Source: Micromonospora carbonacea (GTDB lineage Bacteria > Actinomycetota > Actinomycetes > Mycobacteriales > Micromonosporaceae). From it: 64,000 nt of DNA. Location: positions 5,376,501 to 5,440,500 of the forward strand of contig NZ_JACHMZ010000001.1 in assembly GCF_014205165.1 (NCBI RefSeq), given 5' to 3'. Positions 16,033-23,524 of the stretch are shown in pieces (within the stretch, counting starts at the first letter, position 1; every line of letters begins with the position of its first letter). The position numbers were made by a program, and so were the translations under genes. Below the pieces are notes generated by a model. The model did no database searches. It worked only from the letters and a program-made list of their open reading frames with translations, and was not told the DNA's origin.

Positions 16033-16647
16033 GTGATCCCCGCGCCGCGCGAGCCCGCCGCCGACGGTCCCACCGACCCGGCGGGTGGTCGTGTCCCCGA
16101 CCCGGCGGCCCCGCGCGGGGCCGACCCGGCGACCGGCTGGGCGCTGGCCGCCCGCGACGGCGACCCGGCGGCCCAGGCGGCGTTCGTCCGGGCCACCCAG
16201 GCCGAGGTGTGGCGGTTCGCCGCCGCGCTGGTCGACCCCGACACCGCCGACGACCTCACCCAGGAGACCTACCTGCGGGCGTTCCGGGCGCTGCCCGCCT
16301 TCGCGGGGCGGTCCAGCGCCCGCACCTGGCTGCTCGGCATCGCCCGCCGCGCCTGCGCCGACCACCTGCGCGTCGTGGTCCGCCGCCGCCGGCTCGCCGA
16401 GCGGCTGGCCAGCCACGCCCACACCGACCTGCCGCACCCGGACCCCGCCGGGCAGCTCGGCGCCGTCGACCTGGTGCGCCGGTTGCCCGCCGAACGACGC
16501 GGGGCGTTCGTGCTCACCCAACTGCTCGGCCTGTCGTACGCCGAGGCCGCCGCCGTGGAGGGGGTGCCCGTCGGCACCATCCGCTCCCGGGTGGCCCGGG
16601 CCCGGCACGACCTGGTCGAGTCGGCCGGCGACGCGCTCGCCGGATGA
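16033..16647 (+). CDS. ECF RNA polymerase sigma factor (SigC-like)
   Basis: 204 residues. Region 2 is visible as ADDLTQETYLRAFRAL plus ARTWLLGIARRACADHLR, and region 4 as LSYAEAAAVEGVPVGTIRSRVARAR. Region 1.1/3 are absent, as in ECF factors. No anti-sigma gene follows; the next genes are redox membrane proteins. GTG 16033 is chosen since it removes ~80 residues of non-sigma-like Arg/Pro-rich sequence. A TACCGT hexamer at 16019-16024 could act as -10. Similarity by eye is to M. tuberculosis SigC, which also lacks an adjacent anti-sigma and is connected with copper; the copCD-ycnI pair next door supports a copper link here, by inference. Confidence 0.88.
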   Translation: MIPAPREPAADGPTDPAGGRVPDPAAPRGADPATGWALAARDGDPAAQAAFVRATQAEVWRFAAALVDPDTADDLTQETYLRAFRALPAFAGRSSARTWLLGIARRACADHLRVVVRRRRLAERLASHAHTDLPHPDPAGQLGAVDLVRRLPAERRGAFVLTQLLGLSYAEAAAVEGVPVGTIRSRVARARHDLVESAGDALAG

Positions 16648-16679
16648 TCAGGGAACCGCAGCCGGGGCCGGGACGACCA

Positions 16680-17201
16680 ATGAGCGTGACCGCATCGCAC
16701 ACCGGGGCCACCCGCTGGGCCGCCGTCCGGCCCTGGCTCGGCGTCGCCGCCCGGCTCGGCCTGGCCGCCGTCTGGCTGGTCGCCGGCGGGGCCAAGGTCG
16801 GCGACCTGGCCGCCTCCGGGCGCGCCGTCAACGCCTACCAGGTCATGCCGTACGACGTCGCGACCGTGATCGGCGCGGCGCTGCCCTTCGTCGAGCTGGC
16901 CCTCGGTGCGCTGCTGCTGGTCGGCCTGGCCACCCGCCTGGCCGCCGGGATCTCGGCGGCCCTGCTGGTGGTCTTCGTCGCCGGCATCGCCTCGGCCTGG
17001 TCGCGCGGCCTGGCCATCGACTGCGGCTGCTTCGGCAGCGGCGGGCAGCTCGCCGCCGGGCAGACGCCGAGCTACCTCCCGGAGATCCTCCGGGACCTGG
17101 GATTCCTGGCCCTGGCCGGGTTCCTGCTGACCTGGCCCCGCACCCCCGTCTCCGTCGACGGCTGGCTCGCGGGCCCACCGGTGGAGGACGATGATGAGTA
17201 G
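16680..17201 (+). CDS. MauE/DoxX family redox-associated membrane protein
   Basis: 173 residues with four hydrophobic segments (~20-40, ~58-80, ~85-105 and ~135-152). Between spans three and four sits AIDCGCFGSGG, the Cys pair typical of MauE-like proteins. MauE helps disulphide formation in methylamine dehydrogenase; actinobacterial relatives are placed with thioredoxin-fold proteins. Here its stop overlaps the DsbA-like gene, so it is likely the membrane redox partner that reoxidises or reduces that protein, in place of DsbB/VKOR. Starts 33 bp after the sigma gene and belongs to the same transcription unit. Confidence 0.85.
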   Translation: MSVTASHTGATRWAAVRPWLGVAARLGLAAVWLVAGGAKVGDLAASGRAVNAYQVMPYDVATVIGAALPFVELALGALLLVGLATRLAAGISAALLVVFVAGIASAWSRGLAIDCGCFGSGGQLAAGQTPSYLPEILRDLGFLALAGFLLTWPRTPVSVDGWLAGPPVEDDDE

Positions 17202-17910
17202 TCGCAAGGGGCAGCGGAACGCCGCCCGCGTGGTCCGCGAGCAGCTCGCCCGGGAGCGCCGGCGCAAGCGCACCCTCTGGACGTCGCTGGTGGCGGTCGC
17301 CGTGCTCGTCATCGCCGGCGGGATCGGCTGGGCCGTCTGGTCCAGCCAACGCTCCGACACCTTCACCGCCCCGCCGGGCGCGACCGAGGCCGGCACCGGC
17401 ATCGCGTACGGGACGGGCCCGGTCACCATCGACCTGTACGAGGACTTCCTCTGCCCCGCCTGCAACCAGTTCCAGCAGACCAGCGGCGCGACGATCGACC
17501 AGCTCGTCAGCGAGGGCAAGGCGCGGGTGGTGTTCCACCCCGTCGCCTACCTCAACCGGTTCTCCACGACCGAATACTCCACCCGCTCCTCCGCCGCCTC
17601 CGGCTGCGCCGCGAAGGGCGGCAAGTTCCAGGAGTACGCGAAGGCGCTGTTCGCCAAGCAGCCGCCGGAGGGCGGCGCGGGGCTGAGCGACGACGAGCTG
17701 GTCGACATCGGCGCGGGCGTCGGGCTGAACCGGGACGACTTCGCCTCCTGCGTCTCCGACGGGACGTACAAGGCGTGGACCGAGCACGTCACCGAGGACG
17801 CGAGCCGGGCCGGCGTCACCGGCACGCCCACCGTCAAGGTCAACGGCGCGGAGGTCGCCGACCGGTCGCCCGCGGGCCTCACGGCGGCGGTGGCGGCGGC
17901 CGGCAAGTGA
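17194..17910 (+). CDS. Membrane-anchored DsbA-like thioredoxin-fold protein
   Basis: 238 residues. A basic N-terminus, one membrane span (~residues 28-50) and an external DsbA-type domain with active site FLCPACNQF near residue 93, an inserted helical region, and the cis-Pro loop VTGTPTVKVNG near residue 205. Two further Cys (SGCAAK, ASCVSD) could form a structural bond. Such proteins exchange disulphides in exported proteins. ATG 17194 is preferred (GGAGG six bases upstream); an ATG one codon earlier is too near the site. It overlaps the MauE gene by 8 bp and the next gene by GTGA, so all three are translationally linked. Confidence 0.88.
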   Translation: MSSRKGQRNAARVVREQLARERRRKRTLWTSLVAVAVLVIAGGIGWAVWSSQRSDTFTAPPGATEAGTGIAYGTGPVTIDLYEDFLCPACNQFQQTSGATIDQLVSEGKARVVFHPVAYLNRFSTTEYSTRSSAASGCAAKGGKFQEYAKALFAKQPPEGGAGLSDDELVDIGAGVGLNRDDFASCVSDGTYKAWTEHVTEDASRAGVTGTPTVKVNGAEVADRSPAGLTAAVAAAGK

Positions 17911-19037
17911 CCCCCGCCGCGCCGCTTTCCGCCTTCCTCGCCCGGTTGGGCCGGCCGGCCGTCACCGCGCGGCTGGTCGGCGTGCTCGCCGGGCTGGCCG
18001 CCGTCCTCGCCACGGCGACGCCGGCCGCCGCGCACGGCGGGGAGTCGCCCGACGGCACGGACTACCGGGCCGAGGTGACCGGCGTCGCGCCGGCCCGGCC
18101 CGGGCTGACCGCCCGCGTCGTGGAGGGCGGGGCGCGGCTGGAGCTGGTCAACCGCACCGGGCGGCCGATCGAGGTGATCGGCTACACCGGCGAGCCCTAC
18201 CTGCGCGTCGGGCCGGACGGGGTCTACGAGAACAGCCGCTCCCCGGCGACGTACCTCAACCGGACCCTCGCCGGGGACACGGCCCTGCCCGCCCGGGCGG
18301 ACCCGGCCGCCGCGCCGGACTGGCGGCGCGTCGGCGACGGGCCGACGGCCCGCTGGCACGACCGGCGCGCCCGCTGGCAGGAGTCGGCCCCGCCGGCGGT
18401 GGTCCGCGCCGACCCAACCCGGGAGCAGCGGGTCCGGGACTGGGCGGTGCCGCTGCGCGACGGCGTCGAGCCGCTGGAGATCCGGGGCACCCTCGACTGG
18501 GTGCCGCCGCCCGACGCGTACCCCTGGTGGGTGGCGGCCACGCTCGGCTTCCTGCTGGTCGGCTCCGCCGGGCTGCTGGCGGCCGGCACCCCGCTCGGGG
18601 CGCGGGCGCTCGCCGGGGCCGGCGCGGCGCTGGCCGTGGGCGGGGTCGCCGCGATCGTGTTCACCGTGGGCCGGGAGCTGGACGCGGGCGCCACGGGCGT
18701 CGGCGGGGTGCTGCTGGGCCTGCTCGGCGGGCAGGTCTGGGCGCTGCTCACCGGCCTCGGCGCGCTCGCGGCGGGCGGCTACGCGCTGGCCCGCCGCCCC
18801 GCCGCCGACTTCGCCCTCGCGCTGGCCGGGGCGTGCCTCGCCCTGTTCGCCGGGGTCACCAACGTCGCCGTCCTGGCCCGCTCGGTCCCCCCGCTGCCCT
18901 GGCCGGGCGGGGTGGCCCGGGTCCTGCTCGTCCTGGTCCTGGCCACCGGGGCCGGCGCCACCGCGGCGGGCCTGCTCCGCCTCCGCGCCGCCGCCCACCG
19001 GGCCGTCCCCGCCCCGGCGGAGCCGGTCAGGGGGTGA
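17907..19037 (+). CDS. Secreted/membrane protein with predicted mature N-terminal His
   Basis: 376 residues. Signal-like segment LVGVLAGLAAVLATATPAAA, then mature AHGGESPDG; an extracellular domain of about 160 residues (YTGEPYLRVGPDGVYENSR near residue 95), then about five hydrophobic spans. I recall similar proteins beside copper and SCO-type genes in actinobacteria but cannot name a family. The GTG start overlaps the DsbA-like stop. The mature His next to two other proteins with the same feature (YcnI, CopC) suggests copper binding; this is inference. Its 3' end overlaps cbiO, on the other strand, by 11 bp. Confidence 0.75.
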   Translation: MTPAAPLSAFLARLGRPAVTARLVGVLAGLAAVLATATPAAAHGGESPDGTDYRAEVTGVAPARPGLTARVVEGGARLELVNRTGRPIEVIGYTGEPYLRVGPDGVYENSRSPATYLNRTLAGDTALPARADPAAAPDWRRVGDGPTARWHDRRARWQESAPPAVVRADPTREQRVRDWAVPLRDGVEPLEIRGTLDWVPPPDAYPWWVAATLGFLLVGSAGLLAAGTPLGARALAGAGAALAVGGVAAIVFTVGRELDAGATGVGGVLLGLLGGQVWALLTGLGALAAGGYALARRPAADFALALAGACLALFAGVTNVAVLARSVPPLPWPGGVARVLLVLVLATGAGATAAGLLRLRAAAHRAVPAPAEPVRG

Positions 19038-19785
19038 AGCCGTAGGGCAGCTCCAGGCGGTGCGCGGCCAGCAGCTCCCGGTCGGCCAGCAGCTCCCGGG
19101 TGTCGGCGTCGGCGACGATGCGCCCGCCGTCGAGGATCACCGAGCGGTCGCACAGCTCCCGCGCGTACGGCAGGTCGTGCGTGACCATCAGCAGGGTCAC
19201 CGGCAGGTCGCGCAGGATCTCGGCCAGCTCCCGGCGGGCCGCCGGGTCGAGGTTGGACGACGGCTCGTCCAGCACCAGGATCTCCGGGTGCATGGCCAGC
19301 ACGGTGGCCACCGCCACCCGGCGGCGCTGCCCGAACGACAGGTGGTGCGGGGCCCGGTCGCGGTGCCCGCCCATCCCCACCGCCGCGAGGGCCTCGTCGA
19401 CCCGGGCGGCCAGCTCGGCCCCGCGCAGGCCCAGGTTGGCCGGGCCGAACGCCACGTCCTCGGCGACCGTGGGCAGGAAGAGCTGGTCGTCGGGGTCCTG
19501 GAAGACGATCCCGACCCGGCGGCGGATCTCCGCGAGGGTGTCCCGGTCGCGGCCCACCGTCAGCCCGCCGACGCTCACCGTGCCCGCGGCGGCGGTGAGG
19601 ATGCCGTTGAGGTGCAGCACCAGCGTCGTCTTGCCCGCGCCGTTGGGCCCGAGCAGCGCCACCCGCTCGCCGCGCGCCACGGTCAGGTCCACCCCGTCCA
19701 GGGCGACGTGCCCGTCCGGGTACGCGTACCGGACGCCGCGCACGTCCAGGGAGGGGGGGGCCGGGTTCTGCACGCCACCGATCAT
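19027..19785 (-). CDS. cbiO: Cobalt/nickel ECF transporter ATPase CbiO
   Basis: 252 residues. Energy-coupling ATPase of a metal ECF transporter: Walker A LLGPNGAGKTT, Q-loop FQDPDDQLF (the acidic form seen in CbiO/EcfA), signature LSFGQRRRVAVA, Walker B ILVLDEPSSNLDP and switch His VTHDLPYA. The ATG at 19785 overlaps the cbiQ stop (ATGA). It is the last gene of the cbiM-PDGLE-cbiQ-cbiO unit and its 3' end overlaps a convergent gene by 11 bp, leaving no room for a separate terminator. Confidence 0.92.
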   Translation of the reverse strand: MIGGVQNPAPPSLDVRGVRYAYPDGHVALDGVDLTVARGERVALLGPNGAGKTTLVLHLNGILTAAAGTVSVGGLTVGRDRDTLAEIRRRVGIVFQDPDDQLFLPTVAEDVAFGPANLGLRGAELAARVDEALAAVGMGGHRDRAPHHLSFGQRRRVAVATVLAMHPEILVLDEPSSNLDPAARRELAEILRDLPVTLLMVTHDLPYARELCDRSVILDGGRIVADADTRELLADRELLAAHRLELPYGFTP

Positions 19786-20552
19786 GTCAGGGCGACGGCG
19801 GTCGCGGCGATCCCGGCCGCGACCAGCGGCACCGTCGCCCCGACCAGCCACTGCCCTGCGCTCGCCGCGCCCGCGCCCTGCCACACCGCCGGCATCCGGC
19901 CGGCGTAGCCGCGCGACAGCATCGCCAGGTAGACCCGCTCGCCGCGCTCGAACGCGCGCAGGAACAGCGCGCCGATCCCGGCGGCGAAGCCGCGCAGCTG
20001 CCACAGGAAGCGCGGGTCGTCGCCGCGGGAGACCCGGGCCACCCGCATCCGGCGGGCCTCGCCGACCAGGACGTCCAGGTAGCGGAGCATGAACGTGGCG
20101 ATCTGGGTGACGATCTGCGGGCAGCGCAGCCGGTCCAGGCCGACGATCAGGTCCCGCGTCGTCGTGGTCGCGGCCAACAGGAGCGACGCGAGCACGCCCA
20201 GCGTGCCCTTCGCGACGATGTTCCAGCCGCCGAGCAGCCCGTCGACGGACAGGGCCAGCCCGGCCACCTCGACCCGCTCGCCCGCGCCGAGGAACGGCAG
20301 CGCGACGGCGAAGAGCACGAACGGCAGCTCGATCGCCGCCCGGCTGAGCAGCCAGCCCGGCCCGACCCGGGCCAGCGCGGCCACGGCGGCGACCAGCAGG
20401 GCGTACCCGCCGAACGCCCAGAACGCCGTGCGGGGGGTGGCCACCACGGCGAGGGTGAACAGCACCATCGCGGCGATCTTCACCTCCGGCGGCAGGCGGT
20501 GCACCGGGGAGGTCGCCTCCCGGTAGAGCACGTGCGCGTGACCGGCCCCCAT
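19782..20552 (-). CDS. cbiQ: Cobalt/nickel ECF transporter transmembrane protein CbiQ
   Basis: 256 residues with about five to six spans. The family coupling-helix motifs are visible: EARRMRVARVSRGDD (Ala-Arg-Gly-type first motif) and YLAMLSRGYAGRMP (second A-R-G motif), which dock on the ATPase. The N-terminal HRLPPEVKIAAMVLFTLAVV is the usual start. Sits between the PDGLE protein and CbiO. Acts as the T-component that couples ATP hydrolysis to release of metal from CbiM. Confidence 0.92.
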   Translation of the reverse strand: MGAGHAHVLYREATSPVHRLPPEVKIAAMVLFTLAVVATPRTAFWAFGGYALLVAAVAALARVGPGWLLSRAAIELPFVLFAVALPFLGAGERVEVAGLALSVDGLLGGWNIVAKGTLGVLASLLLAATTTTRDLIVGLDRLRCPQIVTQIATFMLRYLDVLVGEARRMRVARVSRGDDPRFLWQLRGFAAGIGALFLRAFERGERVYLAMLSRGYAGRMPAVWQGAGAASAGQWLVGATVPLVAAGIAATAVALT

Positions 20553-20563
20553 CGTCGGGCCGC

Positions 20564-20995
20564 CTACCGGGACCGCGCGGCGCGCGACGCGTCGTCGGCC
20601 GGGCTCCCGGCGGCCCGCCCGCCCGCCTCCGCCGTCGCCGCGCCGGCGGCCGGCTGCTGCGGGCCGCGGCGGCGCAGCAGCCAGAAGACGCCGCCGCCCA
20701 CGGCGAACGTGAGCAGCACGCCGAGCACCCCGGACAGCCCGGTGGAGAGGAAGTCGTTGTCGAGGCCACGGACGCCGTAGTCGGCGAGCGGGCTGTCAAC
20801 CAGCTCGTGGTCGCGCTCCTGCTGGGCGGGGCAGCTGCCGCCCGTGATCTCCCCCTCCGCGTCGACCGTGCAGCCCCGCAGCAGCGACGAGTCCAGCCCG
20901 TCGGGGTGCGCCGAGGCGTAGTTGCTCACCACGCCGGCCAGCAGCAGGGCGACCAGCAGCCCGCCGACGACGAATCCCCAGGGACGCTTGCTCAT
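20564..20995 (-). CDS. PDGLE-domain protein (CbiN/NikN-like)
   Basis: 143 residues. One N-terminal span (WGFVVGGLLVALLLAGVVSNYASA), then HPDGLDSSLL, matching the PDGLE signature, an external loop with two Cys (RGCTVD, GGSCPA) and a second span (LSGVLGVLLTFAVGGGVFWLL) before a basic Ala/Gly-rich tail. In Ni/Co ECF systems this is the small auxiliary subunit working with CbiM/NikM. Starts with ATG overlapping the cbiM stop (20992-20995). Confidence 0.88.
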   Translation of the reverse strand: MSKRPWGFVVGGLLVALLLAGVVSNYASAHPDGLDSSLLRGCTVDAEGEITGGSCPAQQERDHELVDSPLADYGVRGLDNDFLSTGLSGVLGVLLTFAVGGGVFWLLRRRGPQQPAAGAATAEAGGRAAGSPADDASRAARSR

Positions 20996-21696
20996 CGGGC
21001 ACCTCCGGCAGCCGGGACGACGGGGGCCGGCGCGGCCGGCCTGAGGGCGCGCAGCGCGTAGACCAGATCGGGGCGGACCTTGGCGACGGTGACCACCGTG
21101 GTGGCGGTGATCAGGCCCTCGCCGATGCCGATGAGGAGGTGGACGCCGGCCATCGTGCCGGCCAGGCCGGCGAGGTTGCCGCCCAGGTCGGTGGTGCCGC
21201 CCAGCCAGTACTGGAGCACGAAGCCCTGGGACGCGACCACGACGCTGACCAGCGCCGAGACGAAGGCCGTCACGCCGAGGCCGACGGGGGTGCGGGGCAG
21301 CACCCGCAGCAGCAGGGCGATCAGCAGGTACGCCGCGGCGGTGCCGAGGACCGCCATGTTGGTGACGTTCAGGCCGAGCATCGCCACCCCGCCGTCGCCG
21401 AAGACCAGCGCCTGCACGACCAGCACGACCGCCACGCAGAGCGCACCGACCCACGGGCCGACCAGCAGCGCGGCGAGCGCGCCGCCGAGCAGGTGGCCGC
21501 TCACCCCGGCGGTGAAGATCGGGAAGTTGAGCATCTGGACGGCGAAGATGAACGCGGCGACGAGCCCGGCCATCGGGGCGAGCCGGTCGTCGAGGTCGCG
21601 CCGGCCGCGCAGCACGCAGAGGGTCAGCACGGCGAGGGCGAACGCGGCGAAGACGGCGGCGACCGGGCCGTTCACGATGCCGTTGGAGATGTGCAT
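20992..21696 (-). CDS. cbiM: Cobalt/nickel ECF transporter substrate-binding protein CbiM
   Basis: 234 residues if begun at ATG 21696 (MHISNGIVNGP). In CbiM/NikM proteins the N-terminal Met-His coordinates the metal, together with a His in the second helix region; here GVSGHLLGG supplies it. About seven hydrophobic segments follow. However, the only good ribosome-binding site (GGGAGG) serves a GTG at 21711, which would add VETLA before the Met-His and bury the ligand group. I keep 21696 on functional grounds and flag the conflict. First gene of the metal operon; a Nur-box-like site overlaps its -35 region, arguing for nickel rather than cobalt. Confidence 0.85.
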   Translation of the reverse strand: MHISNGIVNGPVAAVFAAFALAVLTLCVLRGRRDLDDRLAPMAGLVAAFIFAVQMLNFPIFTAGVSGHLLGGALAALLVGPWVGALCVAVVLVVQALVFGDGGVAMLGLNVTNMAVLGTAAAYLLIALLLRVLPRTPVGLGVTAFVSALVSVVVASQGFVLQYWLGGTTDLGGNLAGLAGTMAGVHLLIGIGEGLITATTVVTVAKVRPDLVYALRALRPAAPAPVVPAAGGAR

Positions 21697-21757
21697 CGCC
21701 AGGGTTTCCACTCGACCTCCCGCAGGCCCGGCGGGAGCGTCCTCGCCGGCTCGACCC

Positions 21758-21797
21758 AGCCTATTTCCACAGATGAGCTGTTGCCAATCCCTTGCAA
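21758..21797 (-). promoter_or_regulatory. cbiM promoter with Nur-box-like operator
   Basis: On the plus strand TTGCCA (21781-21786), five bases, TTGCAA (21792-21797) matches the Streptomyces Nur box (tTGCaa-N5-ttGCAA). The same site is the core of an inverted repeat CTGTTGC/GCAACAG (21778-21784, 21794-21800). On the minus strand it overlaps a -35 TTGGCA (21787-21782), 18 bp from a -10 TAGGCT (21763-21758). A Nur protein with nickel would block this promoter. Confidence 0.65.
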
Positions 21798-21851
21798 CAG
21801 TGCGGAGGCGTCGATCACGGTGCGGTCGGCCCGGCGGACCCGGGACGGCGG

Positions 21852-21857
21852 TAGGGT
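21852..21857 (+). promoter_or_regulatory. Leaderless-type -10 for bcp
   Basis: TAGGGT, six bases, then the ATG at 21864; no ribosome-binding site is seen. Fits a leaderless transcript. Confidence 0.6.
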
Positions 21858-21863
21858 TCGGCC

Positions 21864-22340
21864 ATGACCGCGCCCGCCCGCCTCAGCCCCGGTGACCCCG
21901 CGCCCGAGTTCACCCTGCCGACCGACACCGGCGAGAGCCTCTCCCTGGCCGACCTGCGCGGCCGGACGGTGATCCTCTACGCCTACCCCGCCGCGATGAC
22001 CCCCGGCTGCACCAAGCAGGCGTGCGACTTCCGCGACTCGCTCGCCTCGCTGCGGTCCGCCGGCTACGAGGTGGTCGGCATCTCGCCGGACAAGCCGGAG
22101 AAGCTGGCGAAGTTCCGCGAGCGGGACGCCATCACCTTCCCGCTGGTCGCCGACACCGACCGGGCGGTGCTCACCGCCTACGGCGCGTACGGCGAGAAGC
22201 AGTCCTACGGGCGCACGGTGACCGGGGTGATCCGGTCCACCTTCGTCATCGACCCCGACGGCAAGATCGAGCGGGCGCTCTACAACGTCAAGGCCACCGG
22301 CCACGTCGCCAAGCTGCGCCGCGACCTCGGCCTCGACTGA
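21864..22340 (+). CDS. bcp: Thioredoxin-dependent peroxiredoxin (Bcp/PrxQ type)
   Basis: 158 residues, standard length. Reduces hydrogen peroxide and organic peroxides with thioredoxin. Active site YPAAMTPGCTKQACDFRD: the peroxidatic Cys in TPGCT, followed five residues later by a second Cys (the PrxQ resolving Cys). RSTFVIDPDGKI is the usual C-terminal part. Divergent from the nickel operon; its own promoter looks leaderless. Confidence 0.93.
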   Translation: MTAPARLSPGDPAPEFTLPTDTGESLSLADLRGRTVILYAYPAAMTPGCTKQACDFRDSLASLRSAGYEVVGISPDKPEKLAKFRERDAITFPLVADTDRAVLTAYGAYGEKQSYGRTVTGVIRSTFVIDPDGKIERALYNVKATGHVAKLRRDLGLD

Positions 22341-22563
22341 GCGACCCGGCCACCGGGCCCGCGCGGCTCGGTCGACACGGCCGGCGAGGCGGCCGCGCCC
22401 CGGCACAACGGCAAGCAGCGAGATGGCCGGGGCGGCACCCGCCACCCATACTTCCCTGGTAGCGATCAGACTACGGCCGGTGACGCCGAGGGTCGCCGGC
22501 CCCACCGTGGGCGGGCACCGCGACGAGGCGGCTGCCGGCATCCGCGGGCGGGAAGGGGCAGCT

Positions 22564-23145
22564 GTGGACTACGCCGAAATCGTGCACCTGGTCAACACCG
22601 ATCCGGTGGCGCAGGTGTTGCTGGATTCGCCGGTCGCGATGCGGCTCGGCTACGTGGGCCTGGACGGCCACCCGCGCACCGTGCCGGTCGCGTACCTGTG
22701 GAACGGCGAGGCGTTCCAGTTCGCCAGCCCCACGACCGCGTACAAGGTGCGGGCGATCGCGGCGCACCCGCAGGTCTCCTTCAGCGTCGACACGTACTCG
22801 CCGGAGGTGCGGCGCAGGGTCGCGGCGCAGCTCGGGCCGACCGTCTCCGACTACACGCCCGTCGTCATGCTGGTGCGTGGCACGGCGTCGATCGAGGTCC
22901 ACCCCGGGGTGCCGGACGTCCACGTCAAGGCGTCGTGGCGCATGTTCGCGGACAAGAGCCTGGCCCCGGGCTGGGAGCAGCAGAAGCGCGCGCACACCAC
23001 CGACATGGCGGTGGTCACCATCAAGCCGACCCACCTCACGCTGTGCGACTTCGTGACCCGCTTCCCGCCGCCGGTCGAGATCAACGCGCCCGCCCACGAC
23101 CCCGCGCACGGCGGGAGCGACAGCACGCCGGTCCCGGTCAACTGA
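22564..23145 (+). CDS. Pyridoxamine 5'-phosphate oxidase-fold protein
   Basis: 193 residues. The split-barrel PPOX pattern is visible: LGYVGLDGHPRTVPVAYLWNGEAFQFASP in outline (start and end of the first strands), then YKVRAIAAHPQVSFSVD and VVMLVRGTASIEVH. Actinobacterial relatives bind F420, FMN or haem; the cofactor cannot be told here. The GTG at 22564 has GAAGGGG eight bases upstream. Two possible redox roles remain: F420-dependent reductase or FMN-binding oxidase-like protein. The 223 bp upstream hold no gene and no signal I can support. Confidence 0.75.
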   Translation: MDYAEIVHLVNTDPVAQVLLDSPVAMRLGYVGLDGHPRTVPVAYLWNGEAFQFASPTTAYKVRAIAAHPQVSFSVDTYSPEVRRRVAAQLGPTVSDYTPVVMLVRGTASIEVHPGVPDVHVKASWRMFADKSLAPGWEQQKRAHTTDMAVVTIKPTHLTLCDFVTRFPPPVEINAPAHDPAHGGSDSTPVPVN

Positions 23146-23210
23146 TCCCGGGCCCGGACCCGGGCGGTCCGCCTGCCGGACGGTGCCAACACGAGGGACG
23201 CCGAACCCTC

Positions 23211-23216
23211 TAGACT
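23211..23216 (+). promoter_or_regulatory. Candidate -10 of tRNA-Leu
   Basis: TAGACT, ten bases before the tRNA 5' end. No convincing -35 at the expected spacing. Confidence 0.4.
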
Positions 23217-23226
23217 CCTCGGGCAG

Positions 23227-23314
23227 GCGGGAGTGGTGGAATTGGGTAGACACGCAGGATTTAGGTTCCTGTGTCCGTGAGGACGTGGGGGTTCGAGTCC
23301 CCTCTCCCGCACCA
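23227..23314 (+). tRNA. tRNA-Leu (anticodon UAG)
   Basis: Class II tRNA with long variable arm. Acceptor stem GCGGGAG (23227-23233) pairs with CTCCCGC (23304-23310), discriminator A, CCA encoded (23312-23314). Anticodon stem CAGGA/TCCTG with loop TTTAGGT gives anticodon TAG at 23262-23264, reading CUA. T-arm GGGGGTTCGAGTCCCC is intact. CUA is a rare codon in such GC-rich genomes, so this tRNA serves few codons. Confidence 0.97.
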
Positions 23315-23524
23315 CGCTTCCATCGCGCGCACCAGGGTTTCCGTCGCGCGCATCATCGCGGTCGACGGGCCGGCCGAGACTTCGACCGGCCCCGTCGCGC
23401 GCCGGACTCCGGCGCGACCGCCTCCCCCGGCTTGCCGAACCGACCCGGCCGTCCCATATTGATAGATGGCGATGCGTCGACGAGGCCGGTCGCCGCTGTC
23501 CGTCGCACGCCCCGGGAGGCTTCG

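Noticed and set aside
21698..21863. Cobalamin riboswitch upstream of cbiM
   Set aside because: The interval is too short and no B12-box-like or long structured leader was seen; the Nur-like site explains the symmetry.
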